Part shown: piece by piece, positions 24,993 to 32,290 of the stretch
Layout of the letters: every line of letters starts with the position of its first letter
How positions within the stretch are numbered: position 1 is the stretch's first letter
Assembly (NCBI GenBank): GCA_002726915.1
Contig: PBSY01000010.1
Location: 17,417-56,486, forward strand
Direction: 5' to 3'
Length of the DNA: 39,070 nt
DNA from: Verrucomicrobiales bacterium
GTDB taxonomy: Bacteria; Verrucomicrobiota; Verrucomicrobiia; Verrucomicrobiales; DEV007
Notes under the pieces: generated by a model
Told to the model about the DNA's origin: nothing
Database searches by the model: none
The model's input: the letters and a program-made list of their open reading frames with translations, nothing else
Translations under genes and position numbers: made by a program

Positions 24993-25529
24993 ATGAGTCA
25001 GATGCATCAGATTCAGATGTCGTATGTTTCGGCAGAGGATCGTGTCCTGTTTCGCTTGAATACCAAGAACAGGCAGGAGTTTCGTTTCTGGATGACTCGC
25101 CGCTACACTGGAATTCTCTGGAGGACGCTTGCCCAAGTGCTGAAAGAGGCTGGGAAAAGTGCCGAGGATATATCACCGGCGCCAGTTCAAGATGAGCTTG
25201 CCAAATCCACTGAGCAGGAAATAAAGCACAACGAAGTGGTGTCAGAGGGCGACTTTGATACGGCCTACCAAGAGAGTAGCTATTTGCCGCTGGGTAAGGC
25301 ACCGACCCTTCTTTTCAGTGTGGGCGTTAAACCCGGCCCTAGTTCACGGGCGATGCTCTGCATGCATCCGGAAGAGGGTGAAGGGATTGAGTTGGTGCTG
25401 AATGAACAAATTGTCCATTCGTTCTGCAAACTCATCGGCGATACCGCCAAGAAAGCCGAGTGGAACCTCGATCTATCTTTTGGATCGGGGCCGGATCAAG
25501 GGGATGAGGCGACGACGGGATGGAACTGA
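24993..25529 (+). CDS. Conserved-looking protein of unknown function
   Basis: 178 residues, soluble, with no signal peptide or membrane segment. The N-terminus HQIQMSYVSAEDRVLFRLNTKNRQEFRFWMTRRYTGILW resembles a family of uncharacterised bacterial proteins that begin with a beta-hairpin and an R-x-W-x-T-R-R stretch. The middle is acidic and polar, and the C-terminus has two more strands (APTLLFSVGVKPG, GIELVLNEQIV). I do not know a function. It sits 36 bases behind an oxidoreductase gene and converges on the beta-helix gene with 6 bases between stops. Confidence 0.65.
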   Translation: MSQMHQIQMSYVSAEDRVLFRLNTKNRQEFRFWMTRRYTGILWRTLAQVLKEAGKSAEDISPAPVQDELAKSTEQEIKHNEVVSEGDFDTAYQESSYLPLGKAPTLLFSVGVKPGPSSRAMLCMHPEEGEGIELVLNEQIVHSFCKLIGDTAKKAEWNLDLSFGSGPDQGDEATTGWN

Positions 25530-25535
25530 GCGAGA

Positions 25536-26870
25536 TTAACGATTTACGATGGACTCGCTGTCCTGCCGAAACAGTTCGCTCTCCGGAATCCCGGATACGG
25601 ACCAGTTCTTAACCGTGATATTCCTCGATTTTTCGATCAGAAGCCCGCTTTTGCATTGCGAGAGGATATTGTTGGACAGGATCATGTCTTGGCAGCGGTT
25701 TAATCTGATAGCGCCTCTTTCTTCTTCGAGCGCATGAAAGGTGCAGTTGGAAATAATACTCGCTTCGCACCCCTCGAAGACCAATCGTCCGGGGCGGCGG
25801 AATTGTCTGGGATTGAAACTGTTTCCGTTTAAATTTAGACGTTTGCAGTTTGTTGCGTGAAAGAAGTCCGGATTCGGGGCGAAGAAGGTATTTCCATTAA
25901 TAGCAATATCTGTAGCAGTATTGATATCGATCAGAACTGAGGTGTCGCTGATAACGTTCCCCGTGATCGTGACGGAATCGATGGGCCAAATTTCTTTTCC
26001 GATAATTCTGATATTGGCACCTCCGGGAGCAAGGGCTTCATAAGACTTGCCGCCGTAATTTGAGCTGTGTTGGATCGTGCAACCCGTAATGGCAACCTCG
26101 GCAATAGATCGAGTTTTATCGTCAGGGTAACCTGAAACATCTAGAAGGATGTTAGCGGCCCCAGTGGGGGAGTCGTCTGCAGGCATATTGCCTTCGAGAT
26201 CACAGCCGGTAATGTGGAGATTCCTTACATTCCCATCTCTGACGACAATCCCGCCGGCACGATTATAGCTGATGTGAGAATTTCCTACGTTAATTTGGTG
26301 AAGATTGACATCGTCTAGGTAAAGGCCTGCTCCAGAGTTCTCATATAGGTGGCAGTCGGAGACAATGACGTTGCGGTTCCTGTCGGTGAGATGAATGCCG
26401 TGACGACACCACCGTATTGCGACTCGAGTGATGGAAGGCTGGACGCAACGCACGAGGGAAATACCATCTGCTTCCGGATGATTACCGATAATCTCGATGC
26501 CTTCGATGATTGGCATTCGTTCATTCCAGGTTGGATAATCAAAGGATTTCGGGGATGCGGTTCCTTCATGAGATCCAGTGATCTCAATGGCAGCGCCCGG
26601 TCCATCCATGATGAGTGTGACTGGGCCATCGGAAGCTCGAATAACGGTGCTCTGTTTCTGTTGAAGAGCGAAGCGAAGTGAATCTGAGATTCGATAGACT
26701 CCTGCCTTGAGAGATAAATTTCCCGCCGATTTGTCGATGAGGCGTTGCAGCTCTTCCGTTCGGTCAGGGAGCGATTCCAACTCGGGGATTTGCAGGGAAG
26801 CAAAAGGAGTCTGTGCGTGAACCTGTATCGAAATGCAAGAAATCCAAAACAAGTTGATGCAATACCTCAT
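25536..26870 (-). CDS. Secreted right-handed beta-helix (pectate-lyase-like) protein
   Basis: 444 residues with a signal peptide (MRYCINLFWISCISIQVHAQ). After LPDRTEELQRLIDKSAGNLSLKAGVYRI, a typical beta-helix entry, the chain shows many 20-25 residue rungs with N-x-I/V-x-G/D-C-x-I/F patterns (for example VIVSDCHLYENSGAGLYL, NLHITGCDLEGN, SVTITGNVISDTSVLIDI). This is the parallel beta-helix fold of pectate lyases, NosD and related surface proteins. No lyase active-site triad of aspartates with arginine is obvious, so carbohydrate binding or cleavage remains open. It may act on algal or plant polysaccharides. Confidence 0.75.
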   Translation of the reverse strand: MRYCINLFWISCISIQVHAQTPFASLQIPELESLPDRTEELQRLIDKSAGNLSLKAGVYRISDSLRFALQQKQSTVIRASDGPVTLIMDGPGAAIEITGSHEGTASPKSFDYPTWNERMPIIEGIEIIGNHPEADGISLVRCVQPSITRVAIRWCRHGIHLTDRNRNVIVSDCHLYENSGAGLYLDDVNLHQINVGNSHISYNRAGGIVVRDGNVRNLHITGCDLEGNMPADDSPTGAANILLDVSGYPDDKTRSIAEVAITGCTIQHSSNYGGKSYEALAPGGANIRIIGKEIWPIDSVTITGNVISDTSVLIDINTATDIAINGNTFFAPNPDFFHATNCKRLNLNGNSFNPRQFRRPGRLVFEGCEASIISNCTFHALEEERGAIRLNRCQDMILSNNILSQCKSGLLIEKSRNITVKNWSVSGIPESELFRQDSESIVNR

Positions 26871-26935
26871 AGATCTATGTAGTCAAAACAGACAGATGCG
26901 AATAGTACGCAGTGACGTTATTGGCTACGCGACGA

Positions 26936-28543
26936 TCAGTCAGCTGTCAGAGCTGCTCGCTCATCCCCGGCCCCCGATTTCTCAATGAAGTAGGTCCAGT
27001 CTCCGTGGTAGCGTTTTGCATTTCCGTTCGCCACGTGGATCACGTCAGTCGCCAGCTCCTTAATGAAGTGGACATCGTGGGAGATGAAAACAAGAGTACC
27101 CTGGTAGTTCGCTAAAGCGATAATTAGGGACTCCACGGTCAGGATATCTAGGTGAGTCGTCGGCTCATCCATCAGGAGGATGTTCGGGGGATCGACGAGA
27201 AACTTCACAAGGTTAAGGCGGCTTTTTTCGCCTCCGCTGAGTACCTTGGTCATCTTGTAGACTTCCTCTTTTCGGAACATAAAAGAACCAAGAATTCCTC
27301 TTGCTTCGTCTTCGCGAAGAGTCGGTGCGGCTTCAAGCACTTCGGAAAGGACCGAGTTGTTAGGATTCAAAGACGCGGCGCGGTGCTGGGAGAAGTAGCC
27401 GATCTTAGCATTATGTCCCGGTTTGTATTCTCCCTGTTGGGGAGTTAGCTCACCGGCAAGCAGCTTTATAAGAGTTGATTTTCCAGATCCATTCGGTCCG
27501 ACGAGAACGGTTCTCTCACCTCTTTCGATCTCGAAATCGAGACCTTCATAGACCTTGTTGTCGCCATAGGCGAAATCAATATTATTGAGGGCAAGAGCTT
27601 TTTGGCCGCCACGAGGAGGCTCCGGAATCTGGAAGCGGAAAGGCTTTTTCGGGGCCATTGGCTTTTCGATCTTCTCAATGCGGTCAATCTCTTTAAGCTT
27701 GGATTGAGCCTGAGAGGCTTTCGAAGAAACGTTGCGGAACTTGTTGGCAAATTCCTGCAATTCCTTGATTTGTTTTTGCTGGTTCTTATAGGCCTGATTT
27801 TGGCGCTCGTAGTTTTCGTGGCGCTGCTTGAGGTAGTCGGAGTAGTTGCCGGTGTAAGCAAGGAGCTTGCGCTCATCAATGTCGTGGACTGACTCGACTA
27901 GTTCATCCATGAACTGACGATCGTGAGAAATCATCAGAATGGCCCCAGAGTAGTTCTTTAGATAATCCTGAAACCACAAGAGTGACATCAGGTCAAGGTG
28001 GTTGGTGGGTTCATCCAGCATAAGAAGGTCTGGCTCAATAACGAGAAGGCGCGCAAGGTGGGCCCGCATGATCCAGCCTCCACTCATCTCTTTTGCAGGG
28101 CGATCGAAACGATCCTCTTCATAGCCCAGACCGCGGAGCATTTCTTTGGCTTTTGCCTCTACCTTCGGATCATTGAGAGCATCGAATTTAGCCTGAGCCT
28201 CATAGTATTGGGGGACCTCAACGGTTCCTGCGTCTTCCAGAGACTTCAGAGTCGTCTCTAAGGTCTGGAGCATACCGGCCCGACCCGTGGCGATTTCGAG
28301 GACTGTGTAGTCGCCTACATCTTCACTTTCTTGGGGCAAGAAGCCAGTCAACGTCCATTCGTCTCGTTCGACGGTTCCTTTATCAGCCTCCTCATCACCG
28401 AGAATGATGCGGAAAATTGTGGATTTTCCAGCTCCGTTTGGCCCGACGAGGGCGACGCGCTCTCCATAATTGATCTGCAGGTCGGCACCTTCGAACAGAA
28501 TTCGGCCGCCATAGGATTTCTTAAGTTTACGGATGGAGAGCAT
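26936..28543 (-). CDS. ABC-F family ATPase (translation factor type)
   Basis: 535 residues from the ATG at 28543 (a TTG two codons upstream is unlikely). Two ABC domains in one chain with no membrane segment: Walker A1 GPNGAGKST (34-42) and A2 GPNGSGKST (349-357), Walker B DEPTNHLD and DEPTTHLD, and signatures MSGGW and LSGGEK. The first signature is less standard. The charged linker between domains (about 235-300, with ERQNQAYKNQQKQIKELQEF) is the P-site tRNA interaction motif of ABC-F proteins. The family acts on stalled ribosomes (EttA, Uup, YbiT) or in antibiotic resistance. Residues alone do not assign a subfamily; a general translation factor is most likely. Confidence 0.9.
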   Translation of the reverse strand: MLSIRKLKKSYGGRILFEGADLQINYGERVALVGPNGAGKSTIFRIILGDEEADKGTVERDEWTLTGFLPQESEDVGDYTVLEIATGRAGMLQTLETTLKSLEDAGTVEVPQYYEAQAKFDALNDPKVEAKAKEMLRGLGYEEDRFDRPAKEMSGGWIMRAHLARLLVIEPDLLMLDEPTNHLDLMSLLWFQDYLKNYSGAILMISHDRQFMDELVESVHDIDERKLLAYTGNYSDYLKQRHENYERQNQAYKNQQKQIKELQEFANKFRNVSSKASQAQSKLKEIDRIEKIEKPMAPKKPFRFQIPEPPRGGQKALALNNIDFAYGDNKVYEGLDFEIERGERTVLVGPNGSGKSTLIKLLAGELTPQQGEYKPGHNAKIGYFSQHRAASLNPNNSVLSEVLEAAPTLREDEARGILGSFMFRKEEVYKMTKVLSGGEKSRLNLVKFLVDPPNILLMDEPTTHLDILTVESLIIALANYQGTLVFISHDVHFIKELATDVIHVANGNAKRYHGDWTYFIEKSGAGDERAALTAD

Positions 28544-28746
28544 AGCCAACCTGATAACTGCATTTCCTCATTCCGCAAACTGAAAGGGAGAGCGAAGTTT
28601 CTGGGTCTGCAGGCCCACAGTGGCGGTCCAATCACTGCTTTTCGGAATAATGGGATGATCCAAAGGACATAAGCCGTTATTCTGGCGGCGAAACTGATTG
28701 GGACTATCAACCTAAACTCTACCACCCACTCACCCGATTGCGTGAA

Positions 28747-28775
28747 TTGAGTCGCCCGAATTTTTTCGCTAAACT
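28747..28775 (+). promoter_or_regulatory. Putative sigma70-type promoter of the DUF1552 gene
   Basis: TTGAGT (28747-28752) and TAAACT (28770-28775) are separated by 17 bases; each matches the consensus at four of six positions. Transcription would start near 28782, about 13 bases before the ATG at 28795. Confidence 0.4.
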
Positions 28776-28794
28776 AAGAATCAGGTCAGTAAAC

Positions 28795-30159
28795 ATGGAT
28801 TTTCACTCTAAGCGACGGCATTTCATTCGCGGACTCGGCGCCGCAATCTCTCTGCCGATCTTTGAAACTTGGCTGCCTCGCTCGGCTTCTGCCACGAACC
28901 GAGGGCGAGAGCTGGCGACGACGGATACAGGAATGCCATTGAGAACCGCTTTCCTCTACAAACCTAATGGGGTGAATGTGGAAAAGTGGAGGCCTGCTGG
29001 AAAAGGGAAAGCCTACCAATTAAATGCGACCCACGAGCCCTACGCTAAATATCGTGATGAATTCAACCTCTTCAGTAACCTGAAGCACGAGCAAGGGATG
29101 CCCGGTGTTGATGGGGGGGGCGATCATGCTCGCGCAAATGCAAGTTTCCTCACGGGGGTGCGCCCAAGGAAAACTGCGGGAGCAGATATTAAGTTAGGAA
29201 TTTCAGTTGATCAGGTAATTGCCAACCAAATTGGGGATTTAACGCGCTTTTCATCACTGGAGTTGTCATGTGATCCCGTGCGTAAGAGTGGTGTTTGTGA
29301 TTCAGGCTACTCTTGCGCTTATCAGTATAATCTTTCATGGCGTTCGGCTACGACGCCGATGACGCCAGAGTCTAATCCGCGGCTTGTGTTTGAGCGCCTC
29401 TTCGGTGCGGGTTCCCGGGATGAGAGAACCAAGGGGTTCGAACTCAGAAATGAAGGACAGCGGTCGATTCTTGATTTCGTCATGGAGGATGCCAAAGCGC
29501 TCAATCGCCAGTTGGGTCGCAACGACCAGCACAAACTCGATGAATACATGAGCGGTGTTCGAGAAATTGAGCGCCGTGTTGAGAAAACCGAACGCTTTGG
29601 TTTGCCGGAGAATCCTGGTATCCCTGCCCCCCAAGATGTACCTGATTCATTTGAAGAACATGTCCGTCTGATGATGGATATGCTCGTTCTCGCCTTTGAG
29701 ACAGACTCTACAAGAGTGGCAAGCTTTCTGCTATCTCACGATGGAACTAATCGGAGCTTCAATGAGATCGGAGTTCCGGAAGGGCATCACTCGCTTTCTC
29801 ACCACCAGAGCAATCCAATGAAACTGGATAAGCTGGCACAGATCGATCTTTTCTATTCGCGTCAGTTGGCCTATTTCATCGAGCAAATGCGTTCAAAGAA
29901 GGATCCGGATGGTAAGAGTCTCCTCTACAACTCCCAGGTGGTCTGGGGTAGTGGCCTCGAAGATCCGGATCGTCACCAGCATTATCGCCTCCCTGTCATC
30001 CAAGCTGGGCGAGCTGGCGGAAAAATCGAAACCGGCAGTCACCTCGTGGCTCCGGTGGAGACTCCCATGACGAATCTGTTCCTGAGTTTGATGGACAAAG
30101 TCGGCGTGCAGGAAGAGCGCATCGGTGACTCAACCGGGAGACTCGGTGTCCTAGGGTGA
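28795..30159 (+). CDS. DUF1552 Tat-exported protein
   Basis: 454 residues from the ATG at 28795. A clear twin-arginine signal (SKRRHFIRGLGAAISLPIFE) leads a protein of the DUF1552 family, recognised by FLYKPNGVNVEKWRP, LKHEQGMPGVDGGGDHARANASFLTG, SLELSCDPVRKSGVCDSGYSCAYQYNLSWRS and LSHDGTNRSFNEIGVPEGHHSLSHH (quoted here in parts). DUF1552 genes are widespread in Planctomycetes and Verrucomicrobia and usually follow a DUF1592/PSCyt gene. Here the upstream neighbour is a divergent ABC-F gene, so the partner is missing. Function is unknown; a phosphatase/sulfatase-like fold has been suggested for related DUF1501 proteins. It converges on the ROK kinase with 4 bases between stops. Confidence 0.88.
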   Translation: MDFHSKRRHFIRGLGAAISLPIFETWLPRSASATNRGRELATTDTGMPLRTAFLYKPNGVNVEKWRPAGKGKAYQLNATHEPYAKYRDEFNLFSNLKHEQGMPGVDGGGDHARANASFLTGVRPRKTAGADIKLGISVDQVIANQIGDLTRFSSLELSCDPVRKSGVCDSGYSCAYQYNLSWRSATTPMTPESNPRLVFERLFGAGSRDERTKGFELRNEGQRSILDFVMEDAKALNRQLGRNDQHKLDEYMSGVREIERRVEKTERFGLPENPGIPAPQDVPDSFEEHVRLMMDMLVLAFETDSTRVASFLLSHDGTNRSFNEIGVPEGHHSLSHHQSNPMKLDKLAQIDLFYSRQLAYFIEQMRSKKDPDGKSLLYNSQVVWGSGLEDPDRHQHYRLPVIQAGRAGGKIETGSHLVAPVETPMTNLFLSLMDKVGVQEERIGDSTGRLGVLG

Positions 30160-30163
30160 GTGG

Positions 30164-31093
30164 CTAGCCGTTAGTTTCCCCCAGAGCTTGTTTGGCCAAC
30201 ATAAGGGAGCCAATGATTCCGGCTTCCTGGCCAAGCTGTGCCATGGTGAGGTATTCTTTCAGTGGAGGTAGTGCCCAGTAGTTTCCGGACTGCTTCTCGA
30301 ATTCATTCCGGACTTTTGGAAGAAGGCCGGGTTTCTGGGAAACTCCGCCACCGAGAATAATGATGTCAGGGGACCAAACGGCGGTGAGGGTAACACAACC
30401 GGCTGCGAGATATTCCGCCTCTAGATCCCAAGCCTGATGGTCTTCGGGCAGTAGGTTGCCAGCAGTGCCCCAACGTTCTTCAATGGCCGGTCCTGCCGCT
30501 CTGCCCTCGAAGCAGGAGGTGTGGAATCGGCACTTATTTGTATTTTTTCCGATCGCGGTATCGAAGTCAGGAATAAGGATGTGACCAACTTCAGGATGGA
30601 GACGGCCATGGAGGAGTTTACCATCGTGAATGAAGGCCGCTCCGATGCCGGTGCCGACGGTGATGTAGGCGACATGCTTTCGCCCCATCCCAGCCCCAAA
30701 AGTGGCTTCGCTGAGAACCGCAGCGTTTACGTCAGTATCGAAAACGATGGGTAATTGAGTTCCAAGTGCTGACCGAATTGCTGAAACAACATTGAATCCT
30801 GCCCATCCGTTTTTGGGTGTGGTAAGAATTGAACCATAGTCAGGAGACAAAGGGTCAATTACTGCTGGACCAAATGTTCCGATACCCATAGCTGCGATTG
30901 GACCGTATTCGTCGGCCTTCGTTTCAAAAAAGGCAATGGCCTCGGCCAAGGTTTCTCCGGGAGCGCGCGTCGGAAAGCGAACCTCCTCAAGCGGGTGTTC
31001 CGGATCGTAGCCGACGGCGCAAACATACTTGGTGCCGCCGGCTTCGATGGCCGCGAGTAAAGGTTTTTTAGAAACATCGTCGGAGGTGGGCAT
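30164..31093 (-). CDS. ROK-family sugar kinase (fructokinase-like)
   Basis: 309 residues. ROK motifs are all present: the phosphate loop EAGGTKYVCAVG (17-28), the catalytic aspartate D121 in VFDTDVNAA, TVGTGIGAAF (146-154), LHPEVGHI with H171, and the zinc site completed by C188, H191 and C194 in NKCRFHTSCFEG. C-terminal SPDIIILGGGVSQ is the last nucleotide-binding strand. This zinc-bearing branch includes fructokinases and mannose/N-acylmannosamine kinases, and the sequence after the zinc site (EGRAAGPAIEERW) is closest to fructokinase. It phosphorylates a hexose with ATP in the cytoplasm. No sugar operon surrounds it. Confidence 0.88.
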   Translation of the reverse strand: MPTSDDVSKKPLLAAIEAGGTKYVCAVGYDPEHPLEEVRFPTRAPGETLAEAIAFFETKADEYGPIAAMGIGTFGPAVIDPLSPDYGSILTTPKNGWAGFNVVSAIRSALGTQLPIVFDTDVNAAVLSEATFGAGMGRKHVAYITVGTGIGAAFIHDGKLLHGRLHPEVGHILIPDFDTAIGKNTNKCRFHTSCFEGRAAGPAIEERWGTAGNLLPEDHQAWDLEAEYLAAGCVTLTAVWSPDIIILGGGVSQKPGLLPKVRNEFEKQSGNYWALPPLKEYLTMAQLGQEAGIIGSLMLAKQALGETNG

Positions 31094-31455
31094 TGGAAAT
31101 CTAGGAGGATTGATGTCTGGGGGCGATTAAGCAGGATTTCGGCCAGCGTCATTGCAAAGCATGTTTCTTCGAAAGAAGTGCACTAACGGCCGGCTCTGCC
31201 GCGCGTGAGCGTTTCCCAAAAATCAATATGGTGATGGTAGGCTTAATAATAGGAAAAGTGGAGTGGCTCCACTTGATGGTCGTTATTTTACCACGTCCAG
31301 ATGCTTTCTGAGAAGATCACATTTAGGGCACAAGAAATGTAGAATCGAGCATCTAAGGCGTCAAACAAGGGGTGGCTCATGTTATCCTTAACTGAGGGTA
31401 TTCTTGCTGTGTCTCAAAGGTAAAGCCTTCTGAGTTGTTTCTGTCCGAATGGAGG

Positions 31456-31647
31456 ATGGCGCTACCGAAGAAAACAAAAGCGGGCGGTGCCGCAGTTGGT
31501 AAAGAATTCTCCAAAATTCCGATCGGGACAGCAGTGAAACGGCACAAACTATCGGTATTTCTTCTCAAAGGGATGAAAATCCAACTCATTGTCGGAACTG
31601 TTTTGGGCGCAATTAGAGTGGCTCTCGTACTGCTCTTTGGAGAGTGA
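31456..31647 (+). CDS. Doubtful small membrane ORF
   Basis: 63 codons from the ATG at 31456; a GGAGG directly abuts the ATG, and a TTG at 31435 would lengthen it. The predicted product has a basic N-half (LPKKTKAGGAAVGKEF, AVKRHKLSVFLLKG) and one hydrophobic C-terminal segment (MKIQLIVGTVLGAIRVALVLLF). I recognise no family. The composition is protein-like, but the frame is short and isolated, so it may be chance or a gene remnant. Confidence 0.2.
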   Translation: MALPKKTKAGGAAVGKEFSKIPIGTAVKRHKLSVFLLKGMKIQLIVGTVLGAIRVALVLLFGE

Positions 31648-31790
31648 GATCTACCGCCGGTTCTTTCCAAAACAGGGTTTCATTCGATCAGAAATTCGCA
31701 AAGAAACCGAGACCCAGGACCTAGGCCTCAATCAAGCCGCTGGATGGTCAATGTGTGCATTCGTCTAAACTGGTGAAGTCACGCGGTAAT

Positions 31791-31819
31791 TTGACAGCCA
31801 TTATCTGCTGCCGTATCCT
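31791..31819 (+). promoter_or_regulatory. Near-consensus promoter of the efflux operon, leaderless
   Basis: A perfect TTGACA (31791-31796), a 17-base spacer and TATCCT (31814-31819, four of six matches) form the best sigma70-type promoter in the window. The usual start 7 bases after the -10 element falls on the A of the ATG at 31826. The mRNA should therefore have no 5' leader and no Shine-Dalgarno sequence. Confidence 0.6.
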
Positions 31820-31825
31820 GAAATA

Positions 31826-32194
31826 ATGTTGAGACGGCTGACAGGTCTGTTCCTGTGTTTCCTGACCTTGGTTTCTCTCCAAGTTCAGGCCTCTTCTTCG
31901 TTGTCTGTCTGCTTGGACCCTGCTGCGGCTTGTTGTTCTGTGGGTTCGACAAGTTGCTGTGAAACACTCCCGACAGATTGTTGTGTTGAAACTCTCGATC
32001 GAGGAACTCATTTCCTGAGTCCGGAGCATCTCGGATCAATCGAAACTCCTTTCCTTGGAGACATCGAGGCAGCAAGAAGCGGCTACGAAGGTGCGTCTGT
32101 TCCAAGACTCTTGTCCGCATGGATTACGGGACCTGACCCGCCGTTGCCGACCAGCCGAGCTCTACTCACTATCCGACAGAGCTACCTCATTTGA
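31826..32194 (+). CDS. Exported protein with a C-x6-CC-x6-CC-x6-CC ladder
   Basis: 122 residues. A good signal peptide (MLRRLTGLFLCFLTLVSLQVQA) confirms the ATG at 31826. Straight after it come seven cysteines in strict register: C29, then vicinal pairs at 36-37, 44-45 and 52-53, each separated by exactly six residues. The remaining about 65 residues are Pro/Ser/Leu-rich and end in LLTIRQSYLI, with no further Cys. The regular vicinal pairs suggest binding of soft metal ions (copper, zinc, mercury, arsenite) or a disulfide stack outside the cytoplasm. I know no named family. It is the first gene of a HlyD/ABC exporter operon whose last gene encodes another exported protein with C-x6-CC, so the two probably serve the same substrate. 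Confidence 0.7.
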   Translation: MLRRLTGLFLCFLTLVSLQVQASSSLSVCLDPAAACCSVGSTSCCETLPTDCCVETLDRGTHFLSPEHLGSIETPFLGDIEAARSGYEGASVPRLLSAWITGPDPPLPTSRALLTIRQSYLI

Positions 32195-32247
32195 TTCGAC
32201 TTCGTTGCGAACCTGTTCCTCAGCGGAGCAGGCTCAATTTTACCCCT

Positions 32248-32279
32248 GATTTGCGGCCGCCGCAAATCGACGACGATTT
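32248..32279 (+). repeat. Two overlapping, mutually exclusive inverted repeats before the adaptor gene
   Basis: GATTTGCGG (32248-32256) pairs perfectly with CCGCAAATC (32260-32268) around a 3-base loop. AAATCG (32264-32269) can instead pair with CGATTT (32274-32279) around 4 bases. The two stems share 32264-32268, so only one can form. They lie 11-43 bases before the adaptor ATG at 32291, in the 96-base gap after the Cys-rich gene. They could be an mRNA-processing or attenuation element or an operator. Confidence 0.5.
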
Positions 32280-32290
32280 CTCGGATCCAA

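Larger units (their letters stand above)
31094..31825. other. 732-base spacer between the ROK kinase and the efflux operon
   Basis: The left part holds the promoter region of the minus-strand kinase and a perfect 8-bp inverted repeat, AAGTGGAG (31256-31263) with CTCCACTT (31267-31274), without a T-tract. The middle holds a doubtful 63-codon frame (31456-31647). The right part has the promoter of the efflux operon (31791-31819). Otherwise I see nothing; there is no tRNA or recognisable gene fragment. Confidence 0.55.

Noticed and set aside
31256..31274. Perfect 8-bp inverted repeat AAGTGGAG/CTCCACTT
   Set aside because: No T-tract and too far (163 bases) from the kinase start to call a terminator or operator; mentioned only in the spacer entry.
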